A DNA stretch of 18,946 nt from assembly GCA_003453555.1 (NCBI GenBank), contig DMLA01000047.1, positions 1-18,946 on the forward strand. Direction: 5' to 3'. This document shows positions 14,325 to 18,946 of the stretch, piece after piece; the first letter of the stretch is position 1, and the number at the start of each line of letters is the position of its first letter. The notes beneath the pieces are model-generated. The model did not search any database and was not told the DNA's origin. It worked only from the letters and a program-made list of their open reading frames with translations. A program made the position numbers and the translations under genes. Origin of the DNA: Chloroflexota bacterium (GTDB taxonomy: Bacteria; Chloroflexota; Anaerolineae; UBA7937).

Positions 14325-14735
14325 ATGATGATCGAATTCGCCACCGATGAGTGGGCCGAGGCCTTTATGGGGGTGATCAATGAAAGCGAGGCCTACGCTC
14401 AGGCGGCCAAGACCTGGGAGGGAGATTTCTACTTCATCGTCGAGGCTGGCGAGAATATCCCGCAACCTATCTATCTCTATGTGGATCTCTGGCACGGCAA
14501 GTGCCGGGAGGCGTTCGCCACCACCGACCCTAGCGTCAAGGATCCCGTCTTTCGCATGAGCGGCTCTCTGGAGAACTGGCGGCGGGTCATTGAGAAGAAA
14601 CTAGACCCCATCCAAGGGCTCTTAACCCGCCGGTTCAAACTGAAGGGCGACATGGTGAAGGTAATGCGCGCCGTGAAGGCTGCTCAGGAATTGGTGAACT
14701 GCACAACACTCGTCTCGACCGAGTTTCCGGAGTAA
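14325..14735 (+). CDS. SCP2 sterol-carrier domain protein
   Basis: A 136-residue protein consisting of one SCP2-like lipid-binding fold: an N-terminal helix (TDEWAEAFMGVINES), beta strands around DFYFIVEAG and PIYLYVDLWHG, the FRMSGSLENWRRVIEKKLDPIQGLLTRRFKLKGDM segment typical of bacterial SCP2 proteins, and a C-terminal helix ending in NCTTLV. There is no signal peptide. Such proteins bind acyl chains or other hydrophobic ligands and often stand near acyl-CoA metabolism genes. Purine-rich GGAGGAGGGAGGA lies before tandem ATGs at 14325 and 14328; I take the first. It comes from a perfect promoter and precedes the alcohol dehydrogenase by 207 nt containing a structured RNA. The ligand is unknown. 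Confidence 0.85.
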   Translation: MMIEFATDEWAEAFMGVINESEAYAQAAKTWEGDFYFIVEAGENIPQPIYLYVDLWHGKCREAFATTDPSVKDPVFRMSGSLENWRRVIEKKLDPIQGLLTRRFKLKGDMVKVMRAVKAAQELVNCTTLVSTEFPE

Positions 14736-14792
14736 GTCCACGTTAAAGATATACAACCTACGCTCTTGCCGCAGTGGAACCGGTGAGAGAAA

Positions 14793-14891
14793 GCCTCCCT
14801 GTGGAGGCCATCTACGAGGTCGCCCCCGTAGATGCCCCCTGGTTACGAGGAGTAGAACCTCCACAGTGTGTCGTAACCCAGTGGCCTCCAC
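14793..14891 (+). ncRNA. Structured leader RNA upstream of the alcohol dehydrogenase, riboswitch-like candidate
   Basis: The 207-nt spacer after the SCP2 gene holds a three-way arrangement. P1 is GTGGAGGCC (14801-14809) with GGCCTCCAC (14883-14891). It encloses P2, CATCTACG (14809-14816) with CGTAGATG (14827-14834), and P3, CTGGTTACGA (14839-14848) with TCGTAACCCAG (14871-14881, one bulged C). P3 is capped by GGAG/CTCC (14849-14852, 14859-14862). The P1 5' strand has two other perfect partners: GCCTCC (14793-14798) pairing with GGAGGC (14803-14808) over a CTGT loop, and CCTCCACAG (14858-14866) pairing with CTGTGGAGG (14799-14807). These three pairings exclude one another. No T-run follows, so control would be translational or act on stability. 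I do not recognise a known class. Confidence 0.55.
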
Positions 14892-14942
14892 CTCGCTGAG
14901 TAGGGTGTCGTACGCTATCTTGTTACATCCAAGGAGCGAAAG

Positions 14943-16106
14943 ATGTGGTATTTCAATAGTCCAGAGATCGTCTTCGGAGAGGGGGCCCTCGCCCATCTGG
15001 AGGAGATAGAGGGGCGCAGGGCCCTCATCGTCAGTGATGAGAACCTGGCGGCCCTGGGCTTCGTCAGAACTGTACAGGAGCATCTGGCCAAGGCGGGCAT
15101 GGAGAGCGGTGTTTTCTCCCAGGTGGAGCCTGACCCCTCCTTGGAGACGGTAGTTCGCGGGGCCCAGGCTATGGCTGATTACGAGCCCGACTGGATAGTT
15201 GGCCTGGGAGGCGGCTCCTGTATGGATGCTGCCAAGGCGATGTGGGTCCTCTATGAGCGCCCCGACATCAGGCCGGAGGCCATAAACCCCGTGGAGATCC
15301 TGGGTTTACGGCAAAAAGCGCGACTCATCACCGTCCCCACCACCGCTGGAACGGGAGCTGAAGTCACTTGGGCGATAGTCCTCAGCGACACCCAGGAGGA
15401 GCGGAAACTGGCCTTGGGCTCTCGGGAGAACATGGCCGACATAGCAATCGTGGAGCCCGGTCTATCGAAGGGTATGCCCCCCCGCCTCACCGCTGACACG
15501 GGCCTAGATGCCCTCACCCACGCCCTGGAGGGTTACGCCTCCACCTGGGCCAATGATTTCAGCGATGGGCTATGCCTCAAGGCGACAGAGTTGATCTTTC
15601 GATACCTCCCCCGGGCCTATAGAGATGGGAGTGACGAAGAGGCGCGAGAGAAGATGGCCAACGCCGCCACCTTGGCCGGACTAGGGTTCGGCAACTCCAT
15701 GGCTGGCCTGGCTCACAGCATGGGGCACGCCTTGGGCGGGGTCTTTCACACCCCTCATGGGAGAGCGGTGGGGCTATTCTTGCCCTATACCATCGAGTAC
15801 GCGGCCCGCGAGAACCCCGGTCGCTACGCCCAGATAGCGCGCTACCTCAGCCTGCCAGCCCAGACAGAGACCGAAGGGGCCGGAAGCCTGGTCCGCGCCA
15901 TCAGGGAACTCCTCGAGCGCCTGGAGCAACCCATGAGCCTAAGAGAGGTGGGCATCGAGCGAGAGGCCCTGCAGGAGCGAATGGATAAGCTCATCGAGAA
16001 CGCGGAGAACGAGGCCACTACGGTGGTGCACCCTCGCATCCCTACCACCGAGGAGCTCGAAACCCTCTTCCTCTACGCCTACGGGGGAAAAGAGATAGAT
16101 TTCTGA
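14943..16106 (+). CDS. Iron-containing (group III) alcohol dehydrogenase
   Basis: A 387-residue NAD(P)-dependent, metal-dependent alcohol dehydrogenase of the iron-activated family, cytosolic. The dinucleotide-binding loop GLGGGSCMDAAKA is at 87-99, PTTAGTGAEVT at 132-142, and the metal ligands D189, H193 (DALTHALEGY), H258 (AHSMGHALGG) and H272 (HTPHG) are all in place. Length is normal. AAGGAG lies 6 nt before the ATG at 14943. It would interconvert an alcohol and an aldehyde; the substrate (ethanol, butanol, 1,3-propanediol, lactaldehyde or other) cannot be assigned by eye. Its position, 24 bp before an EFR1 flavodoxin-ferredoxin gene and upstream of an aldehyde ferredoxin oxidoreductase, suggests the aldehyde is passed on. 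The leader RNA upstream is its likely regulator. Confidence 0.96.
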   Translation: MWYFNSPEIVFGEGALAHLEEIEGRRALIVSDENLAALGFVRTVQEHLAKAGMESGVFSQVEPDPSLETVVRGAQAMADYEPDWIVGLGGGSCMDAAKAMWVLYERPDIRPEAINPVEILGLRQKARLITVPTTAGTGAEVTWAIVLSDTQEERKLALGSRENMADIAIVEPGLSKGMPPRLTADTGLDALTHALEGYASTWANDFSDGLCLKATELIFRYLPRAYRDGSDEEAREKMANAATLAGLGFGNSMAGLAHSMGHALGGVFHTPHGRAVGLFLPYTIEYAARENPGRYAQIARYLSLPAQTETEGAGSLVRAIRELLERLEQPMSLREVGIEREALQERMDKLIENAENEATTVVHPRIPTTEELETLFLYAYGGKEIDF

Positions 16107-16130
16107 GCCCTCGGGCGATGGAAGGTTTCT

Positions 16131-16958
16131 ATGAGAGCGGCCATCATCTATTTCTCTCAGACGGGGAATACTGAGCGGATTGCAGAGGCGATATGCCTGG
16201 GCTTGAACAGCCAACACCTCCCCGCTGACCTCATCCCTCTCTCAAAGGCCAAGCCCACAGACCTAGCGAGATACGACTTTTTGGGCCTTGGCCACCCGGT
16301 ATTCTTCTGGAAGCCGCCCCTCAACGTGCGGCGGTTCATAAACTCATTGCCCTCTCTAGAAGGCCAAAGGGGCTTTGTCTTCTGCACCTGGGGCAGCCAT
16401 AAATCGTCAGCCTTATTGGTGACCGCCAAGATGTTGTCGCAGCGGGGTTTGCAAATCCTAGGCACCTTCGATGCCCGGGGCTTCGACAGTTATCCCATCT
16501 ACAATAAAATGGGGCTCGGTTTCGGCCACCCTGATGAGAAAGAGTTGGAGGCCGCCAGGGGGTTCGGGGCGGACCTGGCTCGAAAGGTGCATGACGATGA
16601 GACCATGAGAGTTGCCCTTCCCCGTTTCATCTTCCACCTCCTACCCATTCTCTCCCCAGACTGGCTTACTTCCAGCCGTCTCTTCCCCAAGGCAAGGTTG
16701 ACCCAGGATGCCTGTGACCGGTGCGGGGAGTGTGCTGAGGTTTGCCCCACCGGCAATATCGAGATGACTCCTTACCCCCTCTTGGGGGAAGATTGCCTGG
16801 GGTGCTATCGTTGTGCCGAGGTTTGTCCCCTTGGAGCCCTACATGTCAACTGGAGATGGTACCATCTTTGGTGGATCGCTTTTCCCTACGGGTGGTTCTT
16901 CTCAATCTTGGACCGGTGGAGACTCCGATCCCGCCAAGCAGTCCAAACAGGAAGGTGA
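16131..16958 (+). CDS. EFR1-type flavodoxin-ferredoxin protein
   Basis: A 275-residue electron carrier fusing a flavodoxin-like domain to a two-cluster ferredoxin. The N-terminal FMN loop is SQTGNT at 9-14. The ferredoxin part near the C-terminus has two complete [4Fe-4S] motifs, C195/C198/C201/C205 (CDRCGECAEVCP) and C222/C225/C228/C232 (CLGCYRCAEVCP). Overall layout agrees with the EFR1 (ferrodoxin plus flavodoxin) family. After the clusters comes an aromatic tail (WRWYHLWWIAFPYGWFF, about 241-257) that might touch the membrane or a partner. GGAAGG lies 5 nt before the ATG. The gene ends one base before the AOR start, so the two are almost certainly co-translated, and it is the natural electron partner of that enzyme. 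Redox role is family knowledge; pairing with AOR is inference from position. Confidence 0.93.
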   Translation: MRAAIIYFSQTGNTERIAEAICLGLNSQHLPADLIPLSKAKPTDLARYDFLGLGHPVFFWKPPLNVRRFINSLPSLEGQRGFVFCTWGSHKSSALLVTAKMLSQRGLQILGTFDARGFDSYPIYNKMGLGFGHPDEKELEAARGFGADLARKVHDDETMRVALPRFIFHLLPILSPDWLTSSRLFPKARLTQDACDRCGECAEVCPTGNIEMTPYPLLGEDCLGCYRCAEVCPLGALHVNWRWYHLWWIAFPYGWFFSILDRWRLRSRQAVQTGR

Positions 16959-16959
16959 T

Positions 16960-18813
16960 ATGAATATGAAAGGGTATATGGGGAAATTGCTCGTTGTTGA
17001 TTTGAGTAGTGAAGAGGTTAAGGAGGAGCCTCTTGATAGCCAGTGGGCTCGTCAGTTCATTGGAGGGAGTGGGCTAGCGGCTCGTTATCTTTACGATCTA
17101 CTGAGCCAGGAGACGGAACCCCTGGGGCCGGAGAACCCCCTACTTTTCATGACCGGCCCTTTGGTGGGAACCCGGGCCCCCTCCTGCGGCCGGTATGTCA
17201 TCTGCGCCCGTTCCCCCCAGACGGGAATCTGGGGGGAGAGCAATATCGGGGGGTTCTTGGGGCCGGAACTCCGCTTTGCAGGCTACGATGGGATAATGAT
17301 CCGAGGCCAAGCCGCCAAGCCAGTTTATCTTTTCATCAAGGATGGCCAGGCCGAACTCCGCTCGGCTTCTCATCTCTGGGGACAAGGTAGTTACAAGACG
17401 CAAGAGGCGATTAAGGAAGAACTAGGAGACAGGCAGGTGCGAGTGGCCTGCATCGGAGAGGCGGGGGAGAACCTAGTCAAGTACGCTGCGGTGATGGCGG
17501 ATGCGGGGCGAGCGGCTGGGCGCACAGGCATGGGGGCGGTGATGGGAGCCAAAGGGCTCAAGGCTGTGGCCTGCCGAGGGAGGGGACCCATTCCCTTGGC
17601 CAACAGACAGGCATTCACTGAAATGGCCCGAGCAGCCCTCCTTGAGGTCAAAGATGATATAACCACCCAGATCCTTCGCCAGACGGGCACCGCTGGCAGT
17701 GCAGATTATTTTGCGCTTTTAGGGCTCATGCCCAATCGCTACTTCACCCAAGGCAGTTTCCCCGAAGCGGAAAAGATTGGCGGTGGAGCCATGGCGGAAA
17801 CCATCCTAGTAGGGGTCAGCGGCTGCTTCGGTTGTGCCTCCCAATGCGGCCGCCGGGTGGAGATCGCTGAGGGCCCTTACCGGTTGGGGGAGACCGATGG
17901 CCCGGAATATGAGACCGTCGCTTCCCTGGGCTCGCTCCTTCTCATCAGCGATCTGGAGGCTGTTTCCTACCTCGGTTACCTTTGTAACGCCTATGGCCTG
18001 GACACCATTAGCACCGGTGTGACTATCGCTTTGGTGCATTATCTATATCAAGAAGGGATCATAAGTGAGCAAGAGACCGGCGGTCTGAAACTCCGGTGGG
18101 GTGACCCTGATCCCGTCATCCAACTGGTGAAGATGATCGCCCGCCGGCAAGGCTTTGGCGACCTCTTGGCTGAGGGGGCACTGGCCGTGGCCCAGCATTA
18201 CGGGGTGGGAGATTGGGCGGCCCAAGTGCAGGGGCTGGAGATGCCGATGCACGACCCTCGCGCTAGTGCCGGGGTGGCTCTCTCCTATCTGACCTCCCCC
18301 CGAGGTGCCTGTCACAATAAGAGCGATATGTACTTGGTAGATGTAGGGCGGATCATGGAGGAGATAGGTGTGGCAGCCATGGATCGCTTCCAGGAAGAGG
18401 GGAAGGCGGAGGTTGTAGCCCGCCACCAGAACTGGCGAAGTGTTTGCGACGCCCTCATTACCTGCACTCTCATGAACGTCCCGATACAGGGGTTGGTCGA
18501 TATGCTGAATGCGGCCGCCGGCTGGGACGTTGACTTAGAAGAGATGATGACCGCAGGAGAGCGGATCTTCAACCTGAAACGGGCCCTCAACATCAAGTTG
18601 GGCTGGAGCCCAGAAGGGGAAAGGCTGCCACCTCTTTTCCTACAGCCTCTAGAGGAGGGAGGCACTGGAGGGTATGTGCCCGATGTGGAGAGGTTGTTGC
18701 TCGATTATTATCGAGTCCGAGGCTGGGACAGGGAGACAGGGAAGCCAACCGCGGAGCATCTTCGAAGATTGGGCCTGGAAGATATAGCCAGGGATCTAGG
18801 GGAGAGTGTATAG
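16960..18813 (+). CDS. aor: Aldehyde ferredoxin oxidoreductase, tungsten-type
   Basis: A 617-residue enzyme of the AOR family, which carries a bis-pterin tungsten (sometimes molybdenum) cofactor and one [4Fe-4S] cluster and oxidises aldehydes to acids with ferredoxin. The N-terminus GKLLVVDLSS and the blocks FIGGSGLAARYLYD, GPLVGTRAPSCGRY and GAVMGAKGLKAV are typical. Cluster cysteines are C289, C292 and C296 (GCFGCASQC), with C502 (DALITC) as the distant fourth. DGPEYETVASLGS follows at 313-325 and MHDPRA at 430-435. I start at ATG 16960, with AGGAAGG just upstream inside the EFR1 gene; the frame remains open upstream but without family similarity. One base separates it from the EFR1 stop. 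Substrate range is unknown. Confidence 0.96.
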   Translation: MNMKGYMGKLLVVDLSSEEVKEEPLDSQWARQFIGGSGLAARYLYDLLSQETEPLGPENPLLFMTGPLVGTRAPSCGRYVICARSPQTGIWGESNIGGFLGPELRFAGYDGIMIRGQAAKPVYLFIKDGQAELRSASHLWGQGSYKTQEAIKEELGDRQVRVACIGEAGENLVKYAAVMADAGRAAGRTGMGAVMGAKGLKAVACRGRGPIPLANRQAFTEMARAALLEVKDDITTQILRQTGTAGSADYFALLGLMPNRYFTQGSFPEAEKIGGGAMAETILVGVSGCFGCASQCGRRVEIAEGPYRLGETDGPEYETVASLGSLLLISDLEAVSYLGYLCNAYGLDTISTGVTIALVHYLYQEGIISEQETGGLKLRWGDPDPVIQLVKMIARRQGFGDLLAEGALAVAQHYGVGDWAAQVQGLEMPMHDPRASAGVALSYLTSPRGACHNKSDMYLVDVGRIMEEIGVAAMDRFQEEGKAEVVARHQNWRSVCDALITCTLMNVPIQGLVDMLNAAAGWDVDLEEMMTAGERIFNLKRALNIKLGWSPEGERLPPLFLQPLEEGGTGGYVPDVERLLLDYYRVRGWDRETGKPTAEHLRRLGLEDIARDLGESV

Positions 18814-18898
18814 CCTCTTGATGGCGCCAGGCTCCCTTCGATAGAATGACCGAAACCGGACTCACCGTCAACGAGGGTCAGAGAAGGAGGTTAATGAA

Positions 18899-18946
18899 AT
18901 GGAGAAGACAGCCCAGCCTCGCGGGCTCTACTTTGAGGATTTCGAG
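18899..18946 (+). CDS. Start of a MaoC-like hydratase (partial)
   Basis: Only 16 codons remain before the right edge. They read through GLYFEDFE, the usual opening of MaoC-like dehydratases and hydratases with a hot-dog fold, which act on enoyl-CoA or related thioesters. AGAAGGAGG ends 8 nt before this ATG, a good spacing. It lies 85 bp after the AOR stop on the same strand; that gap shows no terminator or promoter I can support, so co-transcription with AOR is likely. Identification rests on a short stretch and is tentative. Confidence 0.6.
   Translation, partial: MEKTAQPRGLYFEDFE

Noticed and set aside
14622..15083. 153-codon minus-strand frame over the SCP2/alcohol dehydrogenase spacer
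   Set aside because: It is antisense to both real genes and to the structured RNA; its product shows no known motif.
16813..16959. 49-codon N-terminal extension of AOR
   Set aside because: It overlaps the ferredoxin part of EFR1 in another frame; AOR similarity begins at GKLLVVDL, just after ATG 16960, which has AGGAAGG.
18846..18946. Frame from ATG 18846 through ATG 18894 to the right edge
   Set aside because: Spacing from AGAAGGAGG to 18894 is only 3 nt, and the product has no family resemblance, while the frame from 18899 reads as a MaoC N-terminus.
1..18946. tRNA, rRNA, CRISPR, IS element or phage genes
   Set aside because: No cloverleaf, direct-repeat array, transposase or integrase motif was seen on either strand.

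Overview
The window is compact bacterial DNA, GC-rich by eye, with sigma-70 type promoters (several near-consensus -35/-10 pairs), GGAGG-type ribosome binding sites and short spacers. It reads as the chromosome of an anaerobic, probably thermophilic or moderately thermophilic bacterium. The gene content would suit a Chloroflexota (Anaerolineae-like) genome: a DinG-like exonuclease start, an FSA-type transaldolase beside pyrG, a fused membrane spermidine-synthase-like protein, and an aldehyde ferredoxin oxidoreductase with an EFR1 protein. That placement is an inference, not something read directly. I saw no tRNA, rRNA, CRISPR, insertion sequence or prophage.

Layout. (1) Positions 1-6761, minus strand. 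Read in the direction of transcription this is moxR-like AAA ATPase, then DUF58 protein, then DUF4129 membrane protein (overlapping or abutting), then pyrG with its own consensus promoter, then an FSA-type transaldolase. A clean terminator hairpin follows, and then the start of a DEDDh exonuclease or DinG-type helicase that runs off the left edge. (2) 6882-8066, plus strand: a major facilitator transporter transcribed away from moxR. (3) 8058-10834, minus strand: a threonine catabolic operon, tdh-kbl-GNAT, which converts L-threonine through 2-amino-3-ketobutyrate to glycine and acetyl-CoA. Its promoter carries a perfect palindrome between -35 and -10. (4) 10982-11788, plus strand: a protein-L-isoaspartate methyltransferase with an N-terminal membrane anchor. 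It converges on a large membrane protein with an embedded spermidine-synthase-like methyltransferase fold (11785-14178, minus strand). (5) 14271-18946, plus strand: a very strong promoter, an SCP2 protein, a 207-nt spacer predicted to fold into a three-way RNA structure with competing pairings, an iron-type alcohol dehydrogenase, an EFR1 flavodoxin-ferredoxin, a tungsten-type aldehyde ferredoxin oxidoreductase, and the first 16 codons of a MaoC-like hydratase.

How the genes fit together. The right-hand operon looks like an alcohol/aldehyde/acid redox module: the alcohol dehydrogenase links alcohol and aldehyde to NAD(P)H, AOR oxidises aldehyde to acid (or the reverse) with low-potential electrons, and the EFR1 protein is the obvious electron partner encoded next to it. 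SCP2 and MaoC suggest that the substrates may be lipid- or acyl-derived. The most unusual element is the structured RNA just upstream of the alcohol dehydrogenase. I cannot match it to a known riboswitch by eye, but its several mutually exclusive pairings make it a good candidate cis-regulatory RNA. The left half is mostly housekeeping, with small oddities: a cysteine-bearing insertion in the transaldolase, a DUF4129 protein without its usual transglutaminase domain, and a hairpin just upstream of the pyrG start.
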